Positions 11,870-22,051 of a DNA stretch of 64,000 nucleotides are shown one piece after another (the first letter of the stretch is position 1; the number at the start of each line of letters is the position of its first letter). The translations under genes were made by a program, and so were the position numbers. Source of the DNA: Diphasiastrum complanatum (taxonomy: Eukaryota > Streptophyta > Lycopodiopsida > Lycopodiales > Lycopodiaceae); assembly GCA_029204225.1 (NCBI GenBank), contig CM055097.1:57095601-57159600 (forward strand). The letters are read 5' to 3'. Below the pieces are notes generated by a model, which had not been told where the DNA came from, made no database searches, and saw only the letters and a program-made list of their open reading frames with translations.

Positions 11870-12833
11870 TGTGAATTGGCAGGAAGGCAATCGGATGTAG
11901 ATGGGTATACAAGGTGAAACACGATGCAGGAGGAGGCATAGAGAGATTCAAGGAGAGGCTCATAGCAAAGGGCTATGCAGAGGTAGAGGGTATGGATTTT
12001 GAGGAGACATTTGCCCCGGTAGCTAGAATTGGTTCAATACGAATGTTGTTGGCAAGGGCAATTGCCTGTAATCACAAGGTAGATCACATGGATGTGAAAA
12101 TGGCTATTCTGAATGGTACACTACAGGATAAAGTCTACATGTGGCAGCCAAAGGGTTTCAAAGAAAAGGGAGACAAGGTCTGCAGGTGGAAGAAAGCCAT
12201 ATATGGGCTTAGCAAGCCTCAAGAGTATGGTACGAGAGGATAGAATCCTACTTCATAGAAAAGGGGTTCAAAAGATGTGCTTCAGACAACAGTGTCTTCT
12301 ACAAGGAGGAATAGGGGAGAACTTTAGTTATAGCATTGTACATGGATGACATGATTCTGATAGGGAACAACCCTCAATCAATGAAGGCATGCAAGGGAGA
12401 TCACAGTAATGAATTCGAGATGAAAGATCTGGGGGAGTTGCACTACTGCTTAGGGATACATGTGAGAAGGAACAGGGATTCCAAAGGAATGTGGCTATCA
12501 CAGGAAAGATATATCAATGATATAATCAAAAGGTATGGAATGTCGGAATCAAATGCACTAGGAACACCTTTGGATCCGGGAACGAGATTGAGCACAAAGA
12601 TGTCTGTGTTGAGCAATGAGGAAAGAGGGCAGATGGATAAATGTCCATACAGGAGCATGATAGGATTGATAATGTATGTGATGTTATGTACCCGACCTGA
12701 TGTAGCAACGGCTGTGGGGCAACTGAGCAGATTCTGTGAGAACCCTGGGATCGAACACTGGAGAGCATGCAAACGGGTGATCAGATATCTGAATGGCATG
12801 ACCAATCACGCCTTACACTACAACAACTCAGAG
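11870..12833 (+). pseudogene. Duplicate copia RT fragment placed before gag
   Basis: It reads 'ERFKERLIAKGYAEVEGMDF', 'FAPVARIGSIRMLLA', 'KKAIYGLSKPQE', then after a frameshift 'LYMDDMILIGNN' (a YMDD variant of the polymerase box) and 'LGIHVRRNRDSKGMWLSQER'. It ends abruptly at 'HYNNSE' (about 12833), where the second copy continues into RNase H. It is highly similar to 14640-15250. The sequence then switches directly to a gag leader, so the segment is out of place. Confidence 0.85.
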
Positions 12834-12895
12834 GCGACTGTCAAGTTAGGAAAAGATGAGAGTGAGTTCGAAAGATCGAGAGGCGCTCATACAAG

Positions 12896-13600
12896 ATGGC
12901 GACAGATAACGGCTTTGACTTCAGAATGATAGAGTGCCTTGATGGAACGAGCTATTCTGCATGGAGCTAGAAACTCAAGATCATCCTGAGAGAGAAGAGA
13001 CTGTGGGAGGTCGTCGACGAAACTGAAGTGGTTGAGCTCGACGAGGAAGGGATCCCGAAGAACGTGAATCAAGCCGATATTGTAAACCAGAAAAAAGCAA
13101 AGGGTTACATGATGTTGTGCATGGCGTTAGGGGATGCAACTGTATCACAGGTCCGGGATACTAAAACAGCCAAGGGAGTGTGGTATCTGCTGAGAAAAAT
13201 GTATGAGACAGTGGGGTTCTCAAGCATTTTAACCTTGCACAGGCAGCTAAGCACGCTGAAGATGATGGAAGGGGACCTGATGATGCCTATATTGACAAGA
13301 TCAAGAGCATCTGGAGACAGATGAGGTGGCACGTGTGATACTAGACAAGAGACAGTTAGTATATACCCTGATCACGAGCTTGCCACAAGTTATGATCCTC
13401 TCATTATGACATTGGACAGATTCGAGGAACGGTTGGATCTTGAATATTTAGCAAGAAGGTTGTTACAGGAAGAAGCCCGGAGAAAGGTAAATCCACCTAC
13501 AGAAGAGATGGCCATGATATCCAATTTCAAGAAGACATTTCAAGGAAAGAAAGCAACTAAGCACAAATCAGGGAGGAAACAAGCCCTGGAGCGACAATAA
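12896..13600 (+). pseudogene. Copia gag remnant
   Basis: The ATG at 12896 starts a typical copia gag ('MATDNGFDFR...DGTSYSAWS'). It has an in-frame TAG at 12968-12970, just where 'W-x-x-K-L' is expected, and frame changes near 13320. 'AKGVWYLLRKMYE' and 'LTLHRQLSTLKM' are hallmarks of the UBN2-type gag domain. The nucleotides before the ATG (from about 12834) look like a gag leader, which supports this start. Confidence 0.8.
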
Positions 13601-13604
13601 GAAG

Positions 13605-14130
13605 GTGAGAACCGACAAGAAATGCTTTTATGGTGATCAACCTGGACATTTTATTCGGGATTGCCAGAAGAAAAAGGAGGATCAGAAGAGGGGTGAGAGC
13701 TCACAGGCCAACCTGGTCGAAGAAGAGAAAACGGAAGAGCTACCCGAAGTCTATGGATTAATGAAACTGATCAAAGAACAGAGTGGAAGCTCAAGCAATC
13801 CATCTGGAGACAACAACAAAAGTGTGGTGAGACTCGATGGAGATAATCAACAAGATGCAATCTTCACAGACACCTGTTAGTACGTGGATTCTGGAGCAAG
13901 TACACATATGACGTTTGAACAGAAGGGGTTCATCACATATGAACTCATGACAAGGAAGAGAGAGATCACAGATGGAGATCGAGGCAGGGCAGATGTGGTG
14001 GGCATCAGGTCAATGGTTGTATGGTTAGGAAAGGGAAGAGAGTTGATGATACAAGAAGTTCTACATGTGCCAAATTTAGCGAAGAATCTGATCTTGGTTG
14101 GGTCACTCACAGACAAGAGAATGGAGGTTT
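13605..14130 (+). pseudogene. Copia zinc knuckle and protease remnant
   Basis: It has 'CFYGDQPGHFIRDC', a CCHC knuckle with the second Cys changed to Gly, and then 'YVDSGASTHMT' with an intact Asp-Ser-Gly protease motif near 13884. A TAG stop just before the Tyr separates the two frames. The GAG-pre-integrase start follows ('VLHVPNLAKNLILVGSLTD'), and similarity breaks at about 14130. Confidence 0.8.
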
Positions 14131-14145
14131 TTTTTTTAAAGATAG

Positions 14146-14328
14146 GGGTGCATGATCAAAAGAAAAAGCCAGGCCTTTGACAGATTCAAGGCTTTCAAGG
14201 CACTGGTTGAGAATCAAACTGGGGGAAGAATCAAGGTGCTGAGATGTGATAATGGAAGCGAGTATGGCAGCAAGGAATTCGATTATTTCTGCAGCTTGAA
14301 TGGGATCAAGAGAGAATTCACCATGCCC
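14146..14328 (+). pseudogene. Short copia integrase core fragment
   Basis: The fragment 'FKALVENQTGGRIKVLRCDN' with 'GSEYGSKEF' and 'NGIKREFT' covers only the second catalytic Asp region of integrase. The first Asp, the zinc-binding module and the catalytic Glu are missing, so the domain is largely deleted. Confidence 0.75.
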
Positions 14329-14588
14329 TTCCATTTCTTCGCCCATAGCGGATTGCCATTGCAACTTGTCCTCACTGGCACATGCTTCCTTGTAGCTCCT
14401 CGACTCCACGTAGTGCTTCTCTGCTAGCATAACCATGTCCTTCAATCTCTGTGGGACTCTTCTCGCTCTGGTGGATCGTCTCAGTTCTGGCTCCTCTTTC
14501 GGGACTGTCTCCTCTGCATGGTCATCTCTATCTTCTGAGGTTGATCTGTCGCCTTCTTGTAATGCCCGTGATGTTCCGTTTGAGCGCA
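14329..14588 (-). pseudogene. Inverted integrase-RT linker segment
   Basis: On the minus strand this reads 'RRSTRARRVPQRLKD' and 'YKEACASEDKLQWQSAMGEE', the typical copia linker that precedes the RT. It lies reversed between plus-strand integrase and RT fragments. Both edges are sharp switches, after 'KREFTMP' at about 14328 and before 'ESFEEKGDKVC' at about 14589. This is direct evidence of an internal inversion. Confidence 0.8.
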
Positions 14589-15720
14589 GCCAGAGAGTTT
14601 CGAAGAAAAGGGAGACAAGGTCTGCAGGTTGAAGAAAGCCATATATGGGCTTAAGCAAGCCTCGAGAGTATGGTACGAGAGGATAGAATCCTACTTCATA
14701 GAAAAGGGGTTCAAGAGATGTGCTTCAGACAACAATGTCTTCTACAAGGAGGAATAGGGGAGAAGTTTAGTTATAGCATTGTACGTGGATGACATGATCA
14801 ATTGATGAAGGCATGCAAGGGAGATCTTAGTCATGAATTCGAGATGAAAGATCTGGGGGAGTTGCACTACTGCTTAGGGATACATGTGAGAAGGAACAGG
14901 GATTCCAGAGGAATGTGGCTATCACAGGAAAGATATATCAATGATATAATCAAAAGGTATGGAATGTCGAAATCAAATGCACTAGGAACACCTTTGGATC
15001 CGGGAACGAGATTGAGCACAAAGATGTCTGTGTTGAGCAATGAGGAAAGAGGGCAGATGGATAAATGTCCATACAGGAGCATGATAGGATCGATAATGTA
15101 TGTGATGTTATGTGCCCGACTTGATGTAGCAACAGATGTGGGACAACTGAGCAGATTCTGTGAGAACCCTGGGATCGAACACTGGAGAGCATGCAAACGG
15201 GTGATCAGATATCTGAAGGGCATGACCAATCACACCTACCACTACAACAACTCAGGAGGGGAGATATTAGGACATGCGGACTCAGACTGGGGAGGGCATG
15301 TCAATGGTCGAAAATCGACGAGCGGGTATGTGTTCATTATGAATGCTGCTGCCATAAGCTGGGGAAGTATCAAACAGAAATTGATGGCTTTGTCATCGAC
15401 AGAGGCAGAATACATCAGCTTGTGTCAGGGAGCAAAGGAGTACGTCTGGATGAAGAACTTTTTCAGAGAAATTGGCATAGACACGAAGGGAATGGTCATG
15501 AAGAATGACAACCAAGGATGTATTTTCTTGTGCAAGAATGGAGGTTTCCACAAGAGAAGCAAACATATCAGAATGCAGTACCATTTCGTCAAGGATCTGG
15601 TACAGAAGAATGAAATAAGCCTATAATATTGTCCCACCAAGGACATGGCTGCTGACATGATGACCAAGGCTTTGAGCAAAGATAGATTTGTAATGTTGAG
15701 AGATAAGATAGGATTACATA
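14589..15720 (+). pseudogene. Copia RT C-terminal part and RNase H
   Basis: It reads 'KKAIYGLKQASRVWYERIES', 'ALYVDDMI' (about 14779, then a small deletion that shifts frame), and 'LGIHVRRNRDSRGMWLSQER'. RNase H motifs follow: 'GHADSDWGGHVNGRKSTSGY', 'SSTEAEYISL' and 'NDNQGCIFL'. The frame 14802-15626 is open for 274 codons. The fingers part of the RT is missing, so it is not a functional enzyme. The tail 'KDMAADMMTKALSKDRF' follows a TAA at 15624-15626. Confidence 0.85.
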
Positions 15721-15751
15721 CAGTTGCTCCACCATGAATTGAGTTGGGGAT

Positions 15752-16065
15752 TGATAAGGATCTTTCTAGATAGATTACAATTCACGGTGGAGCACTACGG
15801 CCATAGTCAGTAGCGGTTAGTTAAAAGCGGTTTCTTGTCATGTGAAGCGGAAGCCCTAGAATAGAAAGTTCTTGGCACGTAACTAAGTAGCATATATGTA
15901 CGTGTTATGTTTTTGTAATACATGCAAGATTTTTGTGAATGCTCTATGCTTTTGTGTCTTCTGTGGATTGATTCTCTTGAGTGCTGTGAATTATCTTGAT
16001 CTTGCTTTATCATTTGCAAACACACTTGTCAATTGATTTGTTGCAACAGCGAGAATAATCCATCA
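15752..16065 (+). repeat. 3' LTR of the rearranged copia element
   Basis: It is 314 bp long and preceded by the purine-rich tract GAGTTGGGGAT. Confidence 0.9.
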
Positions 16066-16590
16066 TTAGCAAAGATAAGCTAATTTTGTAATCAGTAATT
16101 TGCCATTCTTTGAATCTGATAGTGCAACCCAACTGGCATGCAATCATCCTTTCTAATCTGCAATCCAGCAATGCTGTTCTGATGCAAAATCGTCAGAAGC
16201 GAAGCATCGGGCAAGCAAGCCTAGAGTTGGCGCCAAAAGGTGGATTAGAGATAGTTGTGGAGAAAAAGGACACCCAAATCTCTGTATATACTTATGTGCT
16301 TTGTTTTCTACAAAGATATGATAAGATTTGTTCATCACACTCAGTGTTTTTCGTTACAGCTTGTCTGTTGTGAGTATCTGATAGGATTAAGTTTTTTATC
16401 TAATTTTAAACAGGTTGCTTCATGCTTGAATAATGTAGGATGTTCGTGCATCAATGACTTGGATGGGTGCAGCAAGGCTTTTCATGTGTGCTCTCTATTG
16501 CTAATGCAGGTGACATAGATTTGAATCGCATGAGTGCAGGTGGAACAATTTCCTAGATGAAAAAAAAGAAGCTTTTTCCTAGTTGCAATT
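16066..16590. other. Right remainder of the unit A insertion
   Basis: No recognisable gene was found. Small open frames on both strands look like chance. It continues the DNA that lies left of 11477, interrupted by the copia element. Confidence 0.5.
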
Positions 16591-16599
16591 GAACACAAC

Positions 16600-17017
16600 T
16601 AGCAGATCTAGTTGTGCGTGCTGTGTGCATAAAAGAAATCAGGAGAGATCTCAAAATGCGCTGGATTAAGCAATTCTGGACAAGCCAGCATGAAGTAAAA
16701 CAACAACCATTGAGCATAATGTCCAATATTGTAACACACTCAACCAAAAGAAAGGCGGGTATCTGCGCATCAGACGTCGCCGGACAACACAATCACAATC
16801 ACGTAATACAAAACCATAATGTTTATCATATTATCATAGCAGCAACATCATTACGATTAAGTAATCCGATCACAACTATGTGATCCAACAGCATCGCACT
16901 AGTCTTAACAACGCATTCACTAGACTATTATAACAAGCTTCTTCGTCATTTATAGCACAAATGACATGAGGAAGCATATGCCGATTTCATAGAATAAGAT
17001 GCAGATAACTATGGATC
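16600..17017 (-). repeat. Unit A: 3' flank of the small gene copy
   Basis: It is colinear with the reverse of about 61158-61560 over its whole length with high similarity. It includes the 3' untranslated part of the small gene and the following non-coding DNA. Confidence 0.85.
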
Positions 17018-17355
17018 CTATTCCCAACATCCAGTCCCCTGACCAGGCACAGTGACGCTCTTGATAGGGTTAGCTTCGACAACACCCAGCCATTTTTCAT
17101 GCTTATCGTAGAAGCTGACAATGAATTTATCGTGTTCCGTCGTGAACTGGAAGCTAACCGTGTTATTGTGTAGCTCATGCAGGTTGTCGGTGTACAATGT
17201 GCCGGTAATCGTCTCCAGTACAGCAGAACTAGTGTCAACTATGGCAGAGCCTGCAAAAGTTTTGCTCTCGTCGCCAGGAGCTTGATGCCGCTCACCGCCT
17301 CTCCATGGACATGACCCTGATAAAGGTACTTTTTGCTTACTTGGTCTTGTGCCAT
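17018..17355 (-). pseudogene. Broken copy of the small 116-residue gene (unit A)
   Basis: The ATG at 17355-17353 begins 'MAQDQVSKKYLYQGHVHGEA', nearly identical to the intact copy at 60807. A 13-base deletion (near 17272) after 'GIKLLA' shifts the frame. Beyond it, the original frame is still clean to 'VTVPGQGTGCWE' and a TAG at 17020-17018. Apart from the deletion there are only scattered substitutions. The copy is therefore recently inactivated. The function of the family is unknown to me. Confidence 0.8.
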
Positions 17356-17835
17356 GCTTGAAATTAAAGTTGAATGGGTTTGAGGGATGAGCTTCAAGTG
17401 AGAGTAGTAGCAGTACCGACGACTCCTGAGAGACCAGCGAGTGAGTGTGAGAGTTGTCACTCCTGAGATGAGACGAGTGAGTGAATGAGTGAGTGAGATC
17501 AGGCTATAAACTGCGTGAAGAAGAATAAACTTTTTGTAAAATGATGCTAGATAAAGAAGAATGAACTTTTGAGAAAGATGTTGCACGATCGATAAAGAAG
17601 AATAAACTTTAAGTAAAATATGTTTGAAAAAATAGATGCTACACTATTCTCGAAGAAGCCAAAACTTTATTCACGAAGATATACTTAGATGCTACACTAA
17701 CCAGAACAAACTCTATTAAGTAAGAATAAACACTCTTGGAAGAAAGTAGATGCTAGATGAAAATCGCAGGCTTTAACTAGGATAGCTTCAAATGCCCTTC
17801 CACTCTTTGCCACACTCTCTAGTCATATTCCAAAT

Positions 17836-19182
17836 GGTGAATGAGAGAGAAATATATATCACATTGGGCCGATCTGAATACAATAGCATCGATATGCAAG
17901 ATAAAAAATGGGCCCACATTATCTCTGGCCACTCAAAATGTAGACTCATGTCTATCCATGGCCGCAAAATCACAAATATTGCAAAAGGCATCAATCTTGA
18001 ATGTGCATGACAGACAAGATGAGAGCCTATACAATTTTCAAAATTGAGATAGATTCATCATTGGTAGTCAGCACACATTTTGCAATCCAAAGTGTGTGTT
18101 CAAATTTTGAAAAAATAGGTTTGATGAGGGGGAACCATCCTTGACATGCAAAGATCTGTATTTTTTTGTGTTTTAGAATGTTTGGACTTTACTAGAGCAG
18201 CTGCAATATATTCATCTACCAATAGGCAATTTGAGTTTTTCAAGTATTGGCTTTTGGTAAAATCTTACCTTGATGTGCATTGATGACGAACTAAAGCTAA
18301 AATCCACTCTAATAATTTGCTCTCTTCTTTCAATAAGGGCTATTCTACTAGATATACTATGTGCACACAATTGAGATCCACTATAACATATTTTTTGAAA
18401 TTGGAAAGTTGCTCTAGATACAAAAATGCCAATACATGCTATCTTGTTGTTTTTACTTAGTTTTTCATTTGTAACATCGTATGGTACTTTTACCATGTCA
18501 CAATGCTAATAAAAAATCGTTATCAATTGGTCTGAATATGGTCACTTGAGTTTGTAATCACATTCAATTGATTTGAGAACAATAACATCAACTTGCAAGA
18601 TTAAGAATGGGCCCACAAAATCTCTAGAAATTCAAAATACGGATCAAATATATCTCTGCCCGCAAAATCCCGCATCCAAAGATAATCGTTCTCGAATGTG
18701 AATGTATTGACACATAGTGTGGTGCAAGCTGAGAGTCTATAAAAATTTCAAAATTTGTAACTAACACTCATTATGATGTGCTCACATTTTACAATCCAAG
18801 CGCATGTGCTCAAATTTTCAAAATAGGTTGTTGAGGTGAAACCATCTCAAACATTTGCGCTTTTTTGTTTTTTATAATGTTTGGACTTGAGTAGAACGTC
18901 AAGATATTCATCTACCAAAAAAAGGCAACTAGAGTTTTTCACGGATTGGCTTATAGTAAATCTTGTCTCTTACGTGCATCAATAATGAACCAAAGCTAAA
19001 ATCTACACTCACAATTTGCTCTCTTTTTTCAATGAGGATTTTAAAAAATACTAAGTACACACACACAATTGAGATATTTTGTAACATATTTTTGAAACTA
19101 GAAAGTTGCACTAGATACAAAAACACACGTTATATGCTATCTTGTTTTTCATTAAGTTTTGCATTTGTAACATCAAATGATA
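17836..19182. repeat. Unit A: two imperfect about 700-bp tandem repeats upstream of the small gene
   Basis: The first repeat (about 17836-18540) and the second (about 18541-19182) share the same order of phrases: a GGGCCCACA block, 'ATATTCATCTACCAA', 'CAATTTGCTCTCTT' and 'AATTGAGAT'. The same pair is found in unit B and, inverted, in unit C. The sequence is non-coding. In this copy the (GA)n site is only 'GAGAGAGA' at about 17842. Confidence 0.75.
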
Positions 19183-19202
19183 CACAAACATTTTCACAAA
19201 TT

Positions 19203-19240
19203 CACACACACACACACACAATAAAACCAAAACCAAAACA

Positions 19241-19281
<41 letters not shown>

Positions 19282-19399
19282 AACATATATATATGTCTCA
19301 ATAAATTCAATTGTCCCCAACCAAAAGGAAATGATTTTCAGTTTCATGCAAATTAGCATTAATTCACATGCAAAAAAATTACATACAATCTCTCTTTCT

Positions 19400-19458
<59 letters not shown>

Positions 19459-19491
19459 AATTTCACAAATTCACACACACACACACACACA
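19203..19491. repeat. Compound CA/CT microsatellite cluster
   Basis: (CA)n lies at 19203-19220, (CT)n at 19243-19279, (CT)n at 19408-19454 and (CA)n at 19472-19491. The lead-in 'TTTCACAAATTCACACAC' occurs before both CA tracts, so the cluster partly arose by local duplication. Confidence 0.95.
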
Positions 19492-20620
19492 AATGCATCT
19501 CTCTTATACTATATCTTTTCTTATACACATTAACTCTCTTTCCCTCACAATTACTCTTTCTCTTTTCTCAAAACCAAAAAAAAAAATAGACCATAATTAT
19601 TTTATTCTCATAAAACAAAAACAAACCACATTTCATTCAACATATCACTAATGACTGCTAGCCTAACAACCTACAAAATTCATTAAAATCCCCTTGGAAC
19701 AAGAGCTTTATCCTTTATTGATCAATTTTAACTTTATTGTCAAGTAAAAATGAGGAACTAAGGGATTTCCATTTGTTCGTACATAAAGAATGTATGACAT
19801 TACCACATTTGCCTATTATCATATAAAAGCCCAAAAGAATTCATCCAACTCAATCTCTTCATGTCCACAATCAGACTTTTTCTTTTGTCGTTGTTGTATC
19901 TTTCATGGCTCCAGTAATGCTAGATTTGCCCTTTTGTCAACCCGACACCTGTATATCAAAGAAACCTCTCTTGAGTATACATCTGCAGCCTTATCTCTAA
20001 TTGCTCCATTTGTTGAAATGTTTGAAATATTGATGGAAGATAGTTGGCCATGGTTGTCTCTCTCTTGGAGAACGAGAAACCTTCTATATTACACATTTCA
20101 TAGATTTTGTGCAATTCTATAATGACTAGGCTACCACAATCTCACTCGTTGTCACCGTCGCCATTAGCTTTTGATGATCAGCTTATTAATAACGAAGCTA
20201 TAGGAGATATTTGGGTAGAATTAGAGATAGACGCATTTGGTTTGGTAGATTGTGTCACATGATGATGCGGCAAATGATAACGATGAACCACCAAATGAAT
20301 AAGTGAGACAGTACGATGTATTTCAACTAATTGTAATATTAATCATATTGCTCACAGTTGACATCAAACAAGAAGTGTGGACACAAATTTGGTCAACGTT
20401 TTTTTGTGATACATAAATTTCTTTATTCACTTGTGCATATGGCAACCAATGTTGATATAAAATGGAGTTCAATGTGTTGATAGGTAACAAATTTCAAAAG
20501 TGAGATCCATTTACACTCTGTAACATATCATGGGTTATATCGAGGGGCCTTTTAAATTTTTCATCAGTCACGGTTTTACCCTAGGTTAGCAGAATGTCCT
20601 GGAATGCCTCTTGGACGCAT
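19492..20620. other. Anonymous DNA
   Basis: No supported gene was found. An open frame at 19790-20122 (110 codons) has no motif I recognise. It is followed by AT-rich sequence. Confidence 0.5.
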
Positions 20621-20686
20621 TGACCCTCTCTATAACCCTCTTTATATCCCTCTCTATATGACCCTCTATAACCCTCTATATAAATG
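20621..20686. repeat. Short minisatellite with CCCTCTATA-type unit
   Basis: Six or so imperfect copies of a 10-14 base unit (CCCTCTATA with TAAC, TTTATAT or TGAC spacers) run head to tail. Confidence 0.8.
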
Positions 20687-20689
20687 TTT

Positions 20690-21588
20690 GAAAAACAAGT
20701 TAGAATTTTGTAGGCTTATACCGAGGCCAAAAACCGGATCCGAGGCTCGAGCTTTCCGCCCCCCACCCACGACTCATTTTGAAAACTCTCTTTCAAAAAA
20801 ACGATAAAAAAAGCCTTGGAAATCGCCCGTCCACTTCTAGTGCATGCCAAACAAAAACAAAGTCCTGAAAATTTGCCACGCATGGTAATATGTTCTGTAA
20901 AATTTCTTGGGAATTTGCCATGCGGCAAATTTCTAGCCAGCATGGCAGTGCCACTCATATTTAAAATTCAGATTAACCTTCCATCTCCCCTTACTAGATT
21001 TTGTGCCGACGACGCAAAATTTTGTTGGCGTGGCAATGTCGCACGTCCATTGCCATGGACTTTGCCACATGATGGCCACAGACATTGCCATGCAAGGGCT
21101 GACGGGTCAAATCTCAAGTCAACATCTTATGTGCGTGGCAATTTGTGTGCCAATGGGTTTATATTTGTAGTTTTATATCTGACTTTCATTGTCAAACAGT
21201 TAAATTGAACTATCACTGTCAAATAGTTATTTGACTATCATTGTTGAATAGTTATTTGACGATATACGTACAACTTATTTTTTCAACAGGTCCCTCATCA
21301 CTCAAGGAAGCAATAAAGATTGAAACAAAAGTCTATCAAAGTCTGAAGAGTGTAATGAAGAAAAGATATGGTCTAGTAGTTCTGAAGCATAGAGGAGGTG
21401 CAAGAGCACCCTGAGCTGAAAGGTCACACCAACTTTGCAGTGTCCACTACCACCTGCGGAAAGTCATGGCCACCACATACATAAACATATCTACACACCA
21501 CCAAAGGGACAAGCCATTCCCACTTAGTTGACAACATCCAGAGGCTGCCAAGCCAGTTATGATAGGAAGCAAGTTGAGTGTGGTTGAG
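20690..21588. other. Anonymous DNA rich in TTGCCATGG-like words
   Basis: About 20870-21150 carries many copies of GCCA/TGGC-containing words ('TTGCCATG', 'GCATGGCA', 'TTTGCCAC') in both orientations. These could be subterminal repeats of an old DNA transposon, but no ends were identified. No gene is supported. Confidence 0.4.
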
Positions 21589-22051
21589 TGTTACAACTCC
21601 CTAGGATCATTGACTGCCTTGAAGGTTCCGCACACCCCATACCAGTGACAATGCACCGTAACCACCCAACCATAGGGTCACAACCGACCCACCCCCATGC
21701 CCTAGAGCAGTCGTCATGCCCGGTCAAGCCTCCTACGATAACTGGCGTCCCATACCACCAGCCATTGCACTCGGCTCTCCCTAGAACACATCTCCTGGCC
21801 TGGAGATACATCCTGGCTAATGCATGTGCTCTCCATCCACCAACTCCTGGGCAGATTGAGTGAATGGAAAGAGGGAAACCCCACCACTATATAGGCATAG
21901 CAGGGTGGGTCCCATCAAGCACGGTCCTGTCGGCGACACATGACCACCTAGGATGGTAATGCATGGCACCTAAACGTGTCGATAACTCCAGTCCCGCGCC
22001 ATGCCCCTTGCGAGGCCATCACTGAAGGGTGTACCGTTATGCTACATAACA
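21589..22051 (-). repeat. 3' LTR of the chromovirus
   Basis: It is 463 bp long, TG...CA. The right LTR lacks an internal stretch of about 20 bases (around 'CACGGTCCTGTCGG') present here. Confidence 0.92.

Larger units (their letters stand above)
11477..16065 (+). mobile_element. Rearranged Ty1/copia element with scrambled internal order
   Basis: Two 314-bp LTRs (TGATAAGG...CCATCA) bound the element. The flanking 5-mers are TTAGA (11472-11476) and TTAGC (16066-16070), a target duplication with one mismatch. Between the LTRs the order is abnormal: an RT fragment (about 11870-12833), then gag leader, gag, zinc knuckle and protease (12834-14130), a short integrase fragment (14146-14328), an inverted integrase-RT linker (about 14329-14588), then RT and RNase H again (14589-15720). 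The RT core is present twice. No tRNA-type PBS is seen after the left LTR. It needed proteins supplied by another copy to move. Confidence 0.85.
7960..16590. mobile_element. Large insertion in unit A of unknown class, itself carrying a copia element
   Basis: In unit C the flank sequence is uninterrupted at this point. In unit A about 4 kb of unrelated DNA, plus the copia element at 11477-16065, separates the two halves. The left edge is sharp at 7959/7960. The right edge is only bracketed (about 16570-16602). I see no terminal inverted repeats and no clear target duplication. The left junction reads A|TCACAAG, which would fit a Helitron 5' end, but no convincing 3' hairpin with CTRR was found. 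The class is left open. Confidence 0.5.

Noticed and set aside
16540-16610. Helitron 3' end at CTAG near 16600 with a CTAGTTG...CAACTAG stem
   Set aside because: The right-hand neighbour does not match the empty site expected from unit C, and part of the stem may itself align with unit C. Left as a possibility only.
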